Source: Pseudomonadota bacterium
GTDB taxonomy: Bacteria > Pseudomonadota > Gammaproteobacteria > Steroidobacterales > Steroidobacteraceae
Reading direction: 5' to 3'
Assembly: GCA_021805275.1 (NCBI GenBank)
Contig: JAJZFQ010000005.1
Coordinates: 27,475-91,474, forward strand
Length of the DNA: 64,000 bases
Below, in pieces: positions 45,246 through 53,829 of this stretch (positions within the stretch are counted from its first letter, which is position 1; each line of letters starts with the position of its first letter). The notes beneath the pieces were generated by a model. The model saw nothing but the letters and a program-made list of their open reading frames with translations. It searched no databases and was not told the DNA's origin. Made by a program: the position numbers and the translations under genes.

Positions 45246-47314
45246 GGCCGGGCTCCCGCCCTCGTGCGCCCGAAGTTGCGCGGGGGTCGGATCGCCAGGT
45301 ACACCGTGCTCCAGAGCTGCGCGGCGTCGGCTTCAGAGGCGTCGGAACTCGCCGCGCCGAACGGTCGGATATGGTAGCGGCCCGCGCGATAGCTCCACGA
45401 CCACAGCTCGGTGTTTGCCATCGAGCGGGTTGCGTCGATGACACGCCACAGCGTGCGCTCGGCCGCGTGCAGCCGCGCCCGTACCGCGGGCGGCAGATCG
45501 TTGCGCCGCAGCTGCCGCGCCAGGCCGGCGGCGAGCAACGCCTGCTGCCACGACCACACGACGGTACCGTGGTAGGCGTGGCGCGTGAATTCTCCCTGGA
45601 GAGACTGCGGGGCGAAGGCAGGATCGGCCACGAGCAGGCCGGCGCCGGTGATCAGCCCGGCGGGAAAGGGCCGCATCACGGCGCAGACCCAGCGGTCCAG
45701 ATCACCGACCGCGGGCTTGCCGAACAGCAACAGATAGCCGATGTCCGACTGCATCACGCGGATCGGTCGGCCGGCCCGGCTCAGTGCAAGCGCAGGGAAC
45801 GTCACCGCCGCTCGGCCGAGCGCCTGCAATGCCGGCTGCGCCGGGATGCCGTCGGCGCTCGAGTAGCGGCGCACGTCCTGCACTGCCGCCGCGTTCGGCA
45901 CCGTCACGCGGAACAATGGCGGGGCACGGCGGCTCCAAGTGCGGGCCAGCCGGGCCGCCACGGCAAACCGCGCGCGCTCGGATGCCGTCACGTATGGATC
46001 GAGCAGGCCGCTGGCAAAAAGCCGGGCGGTCGCCTCGAGCGCCGCCGGCACCAGAGCCGCATTCACGTCATACGGGTAATACCCGCCGCCGAGGCCCGTG
46101 TTGCTGTCGCGCCAGTCGCCCACCGGAACGCCCGGCTTCAGCCCGATCAGATGCGCGACGCTCGGATCGCGCGCGAAGGGCGCGGCGCTCTGCAGAACGA
46201 AGCGCAGGTTCCTCACCAGCGCCGCGCCATGGCTGCCGCGGCGTGCCTGCGGGCCGCCAACCGGTGCGGCAAGAAACGCCGCGGCGTGTGCGCGCTCGCG
46301 CGGACTGAGCAGCCAGGCGGCCGCATCCGGCGCGAGCATGTAATTCTCGTCGATCATCAGGTAGGTGTAACTGGGCGCAGCCGAGCGCACGCCGTGCTTG
46401 AGATTCTCCAGCACGGCCTGCTCACCGATGTTCTCCTCGTGCGCCACCTGTCCGTCGGCTGACAGCCGCTCGAGCACCGAGTCGAGCGCATCGTCGATTG
46501 CGCCGGCGGCGAGCGCCGGCATGAGCAGCCGCACGCTCATCAACGTGTCGCGCCCGAAATAGGTATCAAAGCGCCAGGAGCCAGCGAGAAATTTCTCGCG
46601 GTACGCCAGGAACGTCAGCGTCTCACGTGCCGCGACGCTGCCGGCCGCGGGGTGACGCAGCAACTGCCGCCCCGCGAGCGGCCGCAGCGGCGGCTCGCCC
46701 GTAAGGCCGGTGACACGCAGGCGGATGACCCCGGCGTGATCGGCAAGAATGCGGGTTCCCTGCACGCGACCGCGCAGCACCTGAAGCGTCAGGCGGTAGC
46801 TCACCTGCCCATCGAGACGCTCGCGCGACCAGGCGATGCGCCGGGCGGCGACAGCCGGTACCGTGGCGATGCCCGGCGGCAGCCTGCCGAGCGATCCATA
46901 ATCGCGCAGCACGCGGATGCTCGAGAGCACGGCCTGGCGAACCCGCAGCACCGGGGCGCCAGAGAGCTGCACCTCGGCGCTTAGGCCGTAAAGCGGTCGA
47001 CCGTGGCCGTCCTTCGCCTGCACCGGATGCAACGGGCCGAGCAGGCGCCAGCTCGCCCAGTGCGACTGCGGCTTGAACCAGACGCCGACGCCGCTGTCGC
47101 CGGCCGGAAATGCGATGATGAGGCGGGGGTCCGGACCGGACCGCAGCACCAGGTCGCCCGCCACGGGGCCTTGCCGCAGAAAGGCGTTCAGAAAGCGCCC
47201 CTGGTGGACGACGAAGGCCAACGGGTGCGTGGCCGCAGCCGCAGCCGGGACGGTCGCCGCCGCGCAGCACAGCGCGGCCAGCGGCCCAGCCCAGGATGAG
47301 ATCCCATTGCGCAT
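45242..47314 (-). CDS. Secreted six-hairpin glycosidase-like protein, family uncertain
   Basis: A 690-residue exported protein with a signal peptide ending near AAAAATHP. Residues about 25-230 look like a beta-sandwich. The rest has the helical pattern of an (alpha/alpha)6 barrel: SWRFDTYFGRDTLMSVRLLMP, HEENIGEQAVLEN and GTVVWSWQQALLAAGLARQL are the best-defined parts. The FGRDT segment is reminiscent of glycogen-debranching-type glucosidase domains, but I cannot place it in a numbered family. The start at 47314 has GGGAGG just upstream; a longer open frame to 47617 covers the promoter and is rejected. First gene of the operon. Confidence 0.75.
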   Translation of the reverse strand: MRNGISSWAGPLAALCCAAATVPAAAAATHPLAFVVHQGRFLNAFLRQGPVAGDLVLRSGPDPRLIIAFPAGDSGVGVWFKPQSHWASWRLLGPLHPVQAKDGHGRPLYGLSAEVQLSGAPVLRVRQAVLSSIRVLRDYGSLGRLPPGIATVPAVAARRIAWSRERLDGQVSYRLTLQVLRGRVQGTRILADHAGVIRLRVTGLTGEPPLRPLAGRQLLRHPAAGSVAARETLTFLAYREKFLAGSWRFDTYFGRDTLMSVRLLMPALAAGAIDDALDSVLERLSADGQVAHEENIGEQAVLENLKHGVRSAAPSYTYLMIDENYMLAPDAAAWLLSPRERAHAAAFLAAPVGGPQARRGSHGAALVRNLRFVLQSAAPFARDPSVAHLIGLKPGVPVGDWRDSNTGLGGGYYPYDVNAALVPAALEATARLFASGLLDPYVTASERARFAVAARLARTWSRRAPPLFRVTVPNAAAVQDVRRYSSADGIPAQPALQALGRAAVTFPALALSRAGRPIRVMQSDIGYLLLFGKPAVGDLDRWVCAVMRPFPAGLITGAGLLVADPAFAPQSLQGEFTRHAYHGTVVWSWQQALLAAGLARQLRRNDLPPAVRARLHAAERTLWRVIDATRSMANTELWSWSYRAGRYHIRPFGAASSDASEADAAQLWSTVYLAIRPPRNFGRTRAGARP

Positions 47315-47357
47315 AAGTGCCTCCCTCTCTCGGTCTGCGGCCGGGCGTTGGATGGTA

Positions 47358-47416
47358 TTGCAACGCCTGGATGACATCGATATCATCATGGTATCGATGT
47401 CATGCTGCACGGGCAA
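47358..47416. promoter_or_regulatory. Bidirectional promoter with tandem LacI-type operators (treA and glycosidase operon)
   Basis: For the trehalase, TTGCAA (47358-47363) and TATCAT (47381-47386) are 17 bp apart on the plus strand. For the glycosidase operon, minus-strand TTGCCC (47416-47411) and TACCAT (47393-47388) are also 17 bp apart. Both -10 boxes lie in a perfect 12-bp inverted repeat, ATGACATCGATA (47371-47382) and TATCGATGTCAT (47392-47403). The single operators are TGACATCGATATCA and TGGTATCGATGTCA. The arrangement copies the one at 31619-31663. Confidence 0.8.
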
Positions 47417-47626
47417 CCGTACCGGTGGCGTGCGCACACAACATTCAAGGGACTGCGCCGCAGCGCGGAGTCTCGGCGAACCAGGCAGGAGGGGTGGGTG
47501 AGCAGAATGCCTTGTGCGTCCTTCGAGCGACGCAGGTGCCCCCGATAGTGTGATCGGATAAGCCCCGCCGCTCTCCCCCAAGATGCTCAGCGGATCGGCG
47601 TCATCCGTGCAAACCAACGGTTACCC

Positions 47627-49258
47627 ATGATCATGCATTCAAGGAACGCTGCCCGCCGCCGGCCGGCACATCGGGTTGCGGCGCTCGGCGGACTGCTCGC
47701 TGTGCTGTGCGCCACGAGCGCCGCCGCCACGCCCACGGTCTATCCGACTCCGAGGAAGCTCTTCGGTCCGCTGTTTGTCCGCGTGCAGATGGCCGCGGTG
47801 TTCCCGGACGGCAAAACCTTCGTCGACGCCGTTCCAAAGGCGGCCCCGGCCGTCATCCTGCAACGGTTCCGCACACGCAATCCGCGCACGCGCGCAGCAT
47901 TGGCGCGGTTCGTGGATCGCAACTTCATCCTGCCAGCCCCCGACCGCACCCGCGTGCCAAAAAGCGCGACGCTGCAGGAGCACATCGCGGCCCTCTGGCC
48001 GCTGCTGACGCGTCCGGCCATCGTTCCGCCGATGTACTCCTCGCTGCTGTACGTGCCCAAGCCGTACATCATCCCCGGCGGGCGCTTCAGGGAGTTCTAC
48101 TACTGGGACTCCTATTTCACGATGCTCGGGCTCATTCCCGACGGGCGCATGGCGAGCGCACGCAACATGGTGGATGATTTCTCCTTCCTGATCCGCACGT
48201 ACGGCCACATTCCGAACGGCACACGCACTTATTATCTGTCGCGCTCCCAGCCGCCGGTCTACTACCTGATGCTCGGGCTGCTCGATGCGCACGACCCGGC
48301 GCACGAATGGGCAAAACACCTCACCCTGCTGCGCCGCGAGTATGCGTACTGGATGCGCGGCGCGGCGGGCCTACGCCCAGGACAGGCGCGGCGCAACGTC
48401 GTGGCGATGCCCGACGGAGTCGTGCTCAATCGCTACTGGTCGTCGGCCGCTACGCCACGCGATGAATCGTACCGCGCCGACGTGTTGCTCGCGCGCGCCT
48501 CCGGCCGGCCACCCGCCCGCCTGTACCGCAACCTGCGCGCGGCGGCGGAGAGCGGTTGGGACTTCAGCTCGCGCTGGCTCGCAGATCGGCACCACCTGGC
48601 CACCATCGACACCACCAACATCGTGCCGATCGATCTGAACAGTCTGTTGTACGGCATGGAGCGGGCGATCGCCGGCGGCTGCGCCGAGCGGCGCGACCTC
48701 GCCTGCACACGTCGATTCGCCGCCCTGGCGCAACGGCGCAAACGCGCCATCGACACCTACCTGTGGGACAGGCGGCTCGGCTACTACGAGGATTACGACT
48801 GGCGCAACCGCGCGCGCACGCATGAACTCAGTGCCGCAACGCTCTATCCACTGTTCGTCGGACTGTCCGACGCCCGCCAGGCGCAAGCCGTCGCCACCGT
48901 CACGCGGACCCGGCTGCTGCAGCTCGGCGGCATCGTAACCACGACGCTCGTCACGGGCCAGCAGTGGGATGCGCCGAACGGTTGGGCTCCGCTGCAATGG
49001 ATCGCCGTGGAAGGCCTGCGCCGCTACCACCATCCGGGACTCGCCTACCGCATCGCTCGACGCTGGGTGAGCACGGTGCGGCGCGTGTACCAGCACACCG
49101 GCAAGCTGGTTGAGAAGTACAACGTCGAGCGCGATATTCCCGGCGGCGGTGGTGAATACCCGCTGCAGGACGGCTTCGGCTGGACGAACGGCGTGACCCA
49201 GGCTCTGCTCACGCTGTACCCTCGGCTGCAGCACCCCTCGAGCGGCGGCGCGCACTAA
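47627..49258 (+). CDS. treA: Periplasmic trehalase, GH37
   Basis: A 543-residue exported enzyme that hydrolyses trehalose to two glucoses. A signal peptide ends near SAAATP. Trehalase signature 1, PGGRFREFYYWDSYF, begins at residue 150; signature 2, QWDAPNGWAPLQ, begins at residue 446. HIPNGTRTYYLSRSQPP and the GGGGEYPLQDGFGWTNG end are also diagnostic. Length fits the family. A second ATG two codons on is an alternative start. Its promoter is shared with the divergent glycosidase operon and carries LacI-type operators. Together with the exported GH65 and GH31 enzymes it suggests periplasmic breakdown of an alpha-glucosyl oligosaccharide. Confidence 0.93.
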   Translation: MIMHSRNAARRRPAHRVAALGGLLAVLCATSAAATPTVYPTPRKLFGPLFVRVQMAAVFPDGKTFVDAVPKAAPAVILQRFRTRNPRTRAALARFVDRNFILPAPDRTRVPKSATLQEHIAALWPLLTRPAIVPPMYSSLLYVPKPYIIPGGRFREFYYWDSYFTMLGLIPDGRMASARNMVDDFSFLIRTYGHIPNGTRTYYLSRSQPPVYYLMLGLLDAHDPAHEWAKHLTLLRREYAYWMRGAAGLRPGQARRNVVAMPDGVVLNRYWSSAATPRDESYRADVLLARASGRPPARLYRNLRAAAESGWDFSSRWLADRHHLATIDTTNIVPIDLNSLLYGMERAIAGGCAERRDLACTRRFAALAQRRKRAIDTYLWDRRLGYYEDYDWRNRARTHELSAATLYPLFVGLSDARQAQAVATVTRTRLLQLGGIVTTTLVTGQQWDAPNGWAPLQWIAVEGLRRYHHPGLAYRIARRWVSTVRRVYQHTGKLVEKYNVERDIPGGGGEYPLQDGFGWTNGVTQALLTLYPRLQHPSSGGAH

Positions 49259-49488
49259 CCCCCTCGCGCGCTTGCGCCGGGCTCGCGGACAGGGACATCC
49301 GCGCAGTCCATGCCGGTGAGGACCGTCGGCCGCAGCAGGCCGACTGGAATTAAACTTCCGATTCGCTCGCTCTGGCGATTATTGACTAGCCTGCCCAGGC
49401 AAGCATCGCTAAGATGGTTGGTCTGGCGCGCGTTTTTTTGCGCCGGAATTACAGCCACGGACATGGCTGACACCTAGGAGCTCCACTC

Positions 49489-50694
49489 TTGCCCCCCGAG
49501 ACGCGTCTGTCAAGAAGTGCAAAGAAATGCCTCGCCCGCGGACCGGGTCGGGCAAACTGGCGCGCGCTCGTGCTCGTCGCCCCGGCGGCGGCGCTGCTCG
49601 GCGGATGTGGCGCCTCCCATCCGAAAAAGGCTGCACCGGCACCCCCGGTCGTCACGGTCCTCGCCCTTCAGCCTCAGCCGGTAACCGTGACGGCTCGGTT
49701 CGTGGGCAGGCTCTCAGCCTATCGGGAAGCCAACGTACTGGCTCGCGTCGCCGGTGTCCTGCTCAAACGCCGTTATGTCGAGGGCGCCGAGGTGCGGGCG
49801 GGCCAGCCCCTGTTTGAAATCGACCCGGCGCCCTACCGTGCCGCGCTCGACGCGGCGGTGGCCGCGCTCGATCAGGCCAAGGCCAATGCCGCCAATGCTG
49901 CGGTCATCGCGAGCCGCGACCAGGCGTTGATCGGCGCCCACTTGGTCTCCCAGTCGCAGTTCGATAACGATCAGGCAGCTGCGCGCTCCACCGCGGCGCT
50001 GGTCCAGCAGGCGCAGGCCAATGTCGAATCGGCGCGCATCAACCTAGGTTACACCGACGTCACCTCCCCCATCGCCGGCATCGCCGGCGAACAGCAGGTG
50101 ACCGAGGGGGCCTTGGTCGGACAGGGCACCGCGACGCTGCTCGCGACCGTCGATCAGATCAACCCGATCTACGTCAACTTCAATGAACCGGCCGCGCAGC
50201 AGGAACAGCTGACGGCCGCGATGCAGACCGGCCGCATCCATCTCGCGGGAGCGCAGGCTCGAGTACAGCTCACGCTTCCCGACGACACACCGTACGGCCA
50301 GCCGGGCCGTCTCGATTTTCGCGCCGCCAGCGTCGATCCGACCACCGGCACGATCGCACTGCGTGGTGTCATACCCAATCCCGGCGGTCGCCTGCTGCCC
50401 GGGATGTTCGTCACCGTCCGTCTCACGCTCGGCACCGCGCCTCATGCCTTCCTCGTGCCGCAGGCGGCCGTGCAGCGCGAGGCCTCCGGTGCCGCCTACG
50501 TACTCACGGTCAATAGCAGCGATAAGGTGGTCGAGAAGCCAATCGAGACGGAGGGGACCTCGGGCAACAGCTGGATCGTCTGGCGTGGCCTTACCGCCGG
50601 CGATCGGTTGATCGTCTCCGGCATTCAAAGCGCCCATCCGGGCGCCAAGGTCGCCCCGCGCAGCGGGCTAAGCAGCCCTGGCGCAAGCCGCTAG
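49489..50694 (+). CDS. RND efflux periplasmic adaptor (AcrA/MexA type) lipoprotein
   Basis: A 401-residue membrane-fusion protein. A lipobox ALLGGC anchors it. The biotinyl-lipoyl hammerhead is split by an alpha-helical hairpin (AALDAAVAALDQAKANAANAA onward), and the beta-barrel contains LVGQGTATLLATVDQINPIYVNFNE. The start is TTG at 49489, supported by TAGGAG at 49475-49480. The RND pump gene begins 9 bp after its stop. No outer-membrane channel gene follows, so the pair probably uses a channel encoded elsewhere. Confidence 0.9.
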   Translation: MPPETRLSRSAKKCLARGPGRANWRALVLVAPAAALLGGCGASHPKKAAPAPPVVTVLALQPQPVTVTARFVGRLSAYREANVLARVAGVLLKRRYVEGAEVRAGQPLFEIDPAPYRAALDAAVAALDQAKANAANAAVIASRDQALIGAHLVSQSQFDNDQAAARSTAALVQQAQANVESARINLGYTDVTSPIAGIAGEQQVTEGALVGQGTATLLATVDQINPIYVNFNEPAAQQEQLTAAMQTGRIHLAGAQARVQLTLPDDTPYGQPGRLDFRAASVDPTTGTIALRGVIPNPGGRLLPGMFVTVRLTLGTAPHAFLVPQAAVQREASGAAYVLTVNSSDKVVEKPIETEGTSGNSWIVWRGLTAGDRLIVSGIQSAHPGAKVAPRSGLSSPGASR

Positions 50695-50703
50695 GAGCCG
50701 CGC

Positions 50704-53700
50704 GTGCCGCAGTTCTTCATCGACAGGCCGGTCTTTGCCTGGGTCATCGCCATCCTGATCTGCCTCGGCGGGGCCATCGCGGTCAGCCGGCTGCCGATCG
50801 ACTCCTATCCGGACGTCGCACCGCCGCAGGTCGTCATTAGCGCCAATTATCCGGGCGCAAACGCCAAGACCGTCGAGTCGACCGTGACTGAGGTCATCGA
50901 ACAGCAGCTGACCGGCATCGACAACCTGCTCTACTTCACCTCGCAGTCGAGCTACGGCCAGTCGCAGATCACTCTGACCTTCGCCACCGGCACCGACCCG
51001 GACATCGCCGAGGTGCAGACTCAGAACCGCGTCGCGCTGGCCGAGCCGCAATTGCCCGCAGAGGTGAACCAGCAGGGCATCAACATCAACAAGTCGAGCG
51101 CCGGATTCCTCGCCGTGTTCGCGCTGCGCTCCGGAGCGGGCGGGCCCAGCCGTGCCGCGCTCGATCACTGGGTGGCCGCGCACGTCCTCGATCAGATCGC
51201 GCGCGTGCCAGGGGTCGGGTCAGCCAACCTGTTCGGTTCCGACTACGCCATGCGCATCTGGCTCAATCCAGCCCAGCTGCACGCCTATGACATGTCGGCC
51301 TCGAGCGTACTGCAGGCCGTGCAGGGGCAGAACCTCCAGATCGCCGCCGGCTCTATCGGAGCCGCTCCGGCGGTGCCGGGACAGCAGACCACGGCAACAG
51401 TGACGACTCAAGGGTGGTTCAGCTCACCGGCCCAGTTCAGTAACATTCTGCTGCGCACCAACCCCAACGGCACGTCCGTCTTTTTGAAGGACGTCGCCAC
51501 GGCACAGCTTGGCCTGCAGAACTATTCCTTCGCCGGCACCGTGAACCGCACCCCTGTCGCGGCGTTCGGCGTTCAGCTGCTGCCCGGAGCGAACGCGCTG
51601 ACGGTAATGAAGCTCGTCGAAGGCAAGATGCGTCAGCTGCAGCTATCGTTTCCGCCCGGCGTAACCTGGTTCGCGCCGGTCGACTCGACGATCTTCATCA
51701 AGGCCGCGATCAAGGATGTTGCCATCACGCTTGCCGAGGCGTTCGTGCTGGTGTTCATCGTAATGCTGGTATTCCTGCAGAGCTTCCGCGCCTCGCTGGT
51801 ACCGATGCTGGTGGTGCCGACCGCGCTGCTCGGGGCCCTGATCGGCGTCTACGCGCTCGGCTACTCGATCAACCAGCTGACATTGTTCGCGCTCGTGCTC
51901 GCCATCGGCATTGTGGTCGATGACGCGATCGTGGTGGTCGAGGCCGTCGACCGCATCATGCGCGAGGAACACCTGCCACCGAAAGAGGCGACGCGCAAGG
52001 CGATGGGGCAGATCACCAGCGCCATCGTCGCAATCACGCTGGTGCTAGCAGCCGTGTTCATTCCAAGCGCGCTGCAGACCGGCAGCACCGGCGTCATCTA
52101 CCGCCAGTTCGCCCTCACCATCGCCCTGTCCATCGCCTTCTCGGCCATGTTGGCGTTGTCGTTCTCCCCGGCACTGTGCGCATCGCTGCTGCGCCCCGAG
52201 CACCTGAAGGCGAACTTGGTATTCCGCAGCTTCAATCGGGCGTTCGAAGGCACTCGAGCGGCATATGTGCGCCGCGTCTTTCAATCGGTCGCGCACCTGC
52301 CGCGCTGGATGACCGGATTCGCGGTGATGCTCGTGCTCGGGCTGTTCCTGCTCATCAAGCTGCCCGGCAGCTTCGTGCCCGACGAGGACCAGGGCGACAT
52401 CATGGCGAGCGTAGAACTGCCGGCCGGCGCGACGCTGCAACGCACGGAGGCGGTGCTGCACCACTTCTACCAGATCATGATCAAGAACCCGGCGGTGCAC
52501 GACGTATTCCAGCTCGCCGGCAGCGGCTTCGCGGGTAATTCGGAGAACACCGGCCGGGCGTTCATGCACCTGGTGCCCTGGAGCGATCGGGCGGCGACGG
52601 CCAATCAGGTGATCCGTTGGGCAAACACTCAGGCTCAGGCACACATCCATAACGCGAAGATCTCCGTCGTCAACAAGCCGACCATTCAGGGCCTCGGCCA
52701 GTTCGGCGGGTTCGACTTCTACCTGGAGGACCGCGCCGGCCTCGGGCGCAAGGCGCTCGATCAGGCGGCCAATGCCCTGATCGCCAAGGCCAACGCTGAC
52801 CGGCGACTCTATAATGTGCGCGTCAACGGGCTCGCGCCTCAGCCGGAGCTGCACCTGCACGTCGACCGGGTGCAGGCCGGCTCGATGGGCGTGTCGGTCG
52901 CGCAGGCTTATCAGGCAATCCAACTGATGCTCGCACCGGTCTTCGCGAATGATTTCATCTACGACGGGCGCGTCGAGCAGGTGCTGGTACAAGCCGCAGC
53001 GCCGTACCGCATGGGCACACGCGACCTGCAGCAGTTCTACCTGGACAGTACGTCCGGCTCGATGGTTCCGCTGTCGCAGTTCGTGCAGACCCGCTGGACG
53101 GTAGCCGCGCCCGCGCTGACCCGATACAACGGGTATCCGGCGGTCGAGATCATCGGCGCGGCCGGCCAGGGCTACAGCTCCGGACAGGCGATGAGCGAAA
53201 TGGAGCGGTTGGTCAATCGCGACCTGCCGCCCGGGTTCGGCTACGACTGGGCGGGGCAATCGCTACAGGAAATGTTCTCCAGCGCGCAGGCCCCCATGCT
53301 GTTCGCGCTGTCGATCCTCGTGGTCTATCTGGCGCTCGCCGCTCTGTACGAGAGCTGGAGCATTCCGGCCTCCGTGCTGCTCGCCGTACCGATCGGGCTC
53401 ATCGGCAGCGCCGCGGCGGCGACCCTGCACGGCCTGCCGAACGACGTGTTTTTCAAGATCGGCCTGATCACCATCATCGGCCTGACGGCCAAGAACGCCA
53501 TCCTCATCGTGGAATTCGCGGTCGAGCTGCAACGCAAGGGCCACAACCTGCATCACGCCGTGCTAGAGGCTGCCCGCCTGCGCTTCCGCCCCATCATCAT
53601 GACCTCGTTCGCCTTCATCCTCGGGGTCTTCCCGATGGTGGTCTCGACGGGAGCCGGGGCCAACGCGCGGCACGACATCGGCACGTGCGTCGTCGGCGGC

Positions 53701-53829
53701 ATGCTGGCCGCCGCGCTCATCGGCGTTCTGATCATCCCCCTGTGTTACGTCGCGGTGCGGCGCCTGCTCGGCGACAAACTCGATGCGCCGGAGCAGCTCG
53801 CCGCTACGCCCTCGAGCGGCGAGCCGTGA
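50704..53829 (+). CDS. RND efflux transporter (AcrB/MexB type, HAE1)
   Basis: A 1041-residue inner-membrane pump with the two-fold repeat of six transmembrane helices plus large periplasmic loops. FFIDRPVFAWVIAI starts the protein. The proton-relay aspartates D406 and D407 are in GIVVDDAI, and GSFVPDEDQGD begins the second half. The start is GTG at 50704 with AGGAG at 50693-50697. It exports drugs, detergents or other amphiphiles. Its tail overlaps the converging permease gene by 26 bp. Confidence 0.93.
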   Translation: MPQFFIDRPVFAWVIAILICLGGAIAVSRLPIDSYPDVAPPQVVISANYPGANAKTVESTVTEVIEQQLTGIDNLLYFTSQSSYGQSQITLTFATGTDPDIAEVQTQNRVALAEPQLPAEVNQQGININKSSAGFLAVFALRSGAGGPSRAALDHWVAAHVLDQIARVPGVGSANLFGSDYAMRIWLNPAQLHAYDMSASSVLQAVQGQNLQIAAGSIGAAPAVPGQQTTATVTTQGWFSSPAQFSNILLRTNPNGTSVFLKDVATAQLGLQNYSFAGTVNRTPVAAFGVQLLPGANALTVMKLVEGKMRQLQLSFPPGVTWFAPVDSTIFIKAAIKDVAITLAEAFVLVFIVMLVFLQSFRASLVPMLVVPTALLGALIGVYALGYSINQLTLFALVLAIGIVVDDAIVVVEAVDRIMREEHLPPKEATRKAMGQITSAIVAITLVLAAVFIPSALQTGSTGVIYRQFALTIALSIAFSAMLALSFSPALCASLLRPEHLKANLVFRSFNRAFEGTRAAYVRRVFQSVAHLPRWMTGFAVMLVLGLFLLIKLPGSFVPDEDQGDIMASVELPAGATLQRTEAVLHHFYQIMIKNPAVHDVFQLAGSGFAGNSENTGRAFMHLVPWSDRAATANQVIRWANTQAQAHIHNAKISVVNKPTIQGLGQFGGFDFYLEDRAGLGRKALDQAANALIAKANADRRLYNVRVNGLAPQPELHLHVDRVQAGSMGVSVAQAYQAIQLMLAPVFANDFIYDGRVEQVLVQAAAPYRMGTRDLQQFYLDSTSGSMVPLSQFVQTRWTVAAPALTRYNGYPAVEIIGAAGQGYSSGQAMSEMERLVNRDLPPGFGYDWAGQSLQEMFSSAQAPMLFALSILVVYLALAALYESWSIPASVLLAVPIGLIGSAAAATLHGLPNDVFFKIGLITIIGLTAKNAILIVEFAVELQRKGHNLHHAVLEAARLRFRPIIMTSFAFILGVFPMVVSTGAGANARHDIGTCVVGGMLAAALIGVLIIPLCYVAVRRLLGDKLDAPEQLAATPSSGEP

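Larger units (their letters stand above)
42960..47314 (-). other. Overlapping glycosidase operon core
   Basis: Three genes (six-hairpin protein, GH65 and, further on, GH31) are joined by 4-bp stop/start overlaps (TGA/GTG at 45242-45245 and TGA/ATG at 42960-42963), and the small oxygenase follows with a 10-bp overlap. All are read from the divergent promoter at 47388-47416, which carries the LacI-type operators. The operon continues to 39557. Confidence 0.75.

Noticed and set aside
47315..47617. N-terminal extension of the six-hairpin glycosidase across the divergent promoter
   Set aside because: The signal peptide begins at 47314 behind GGGAGG, and the extension covers both promoters.
49425..49444. 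Hairpin GGCGC/GCGCC with a T-rich loop upstream of the RND adaptor
   Set aside because: The T run lies in the loop rather than after the stem, so it is not a normal terminator, and no other role is supported.
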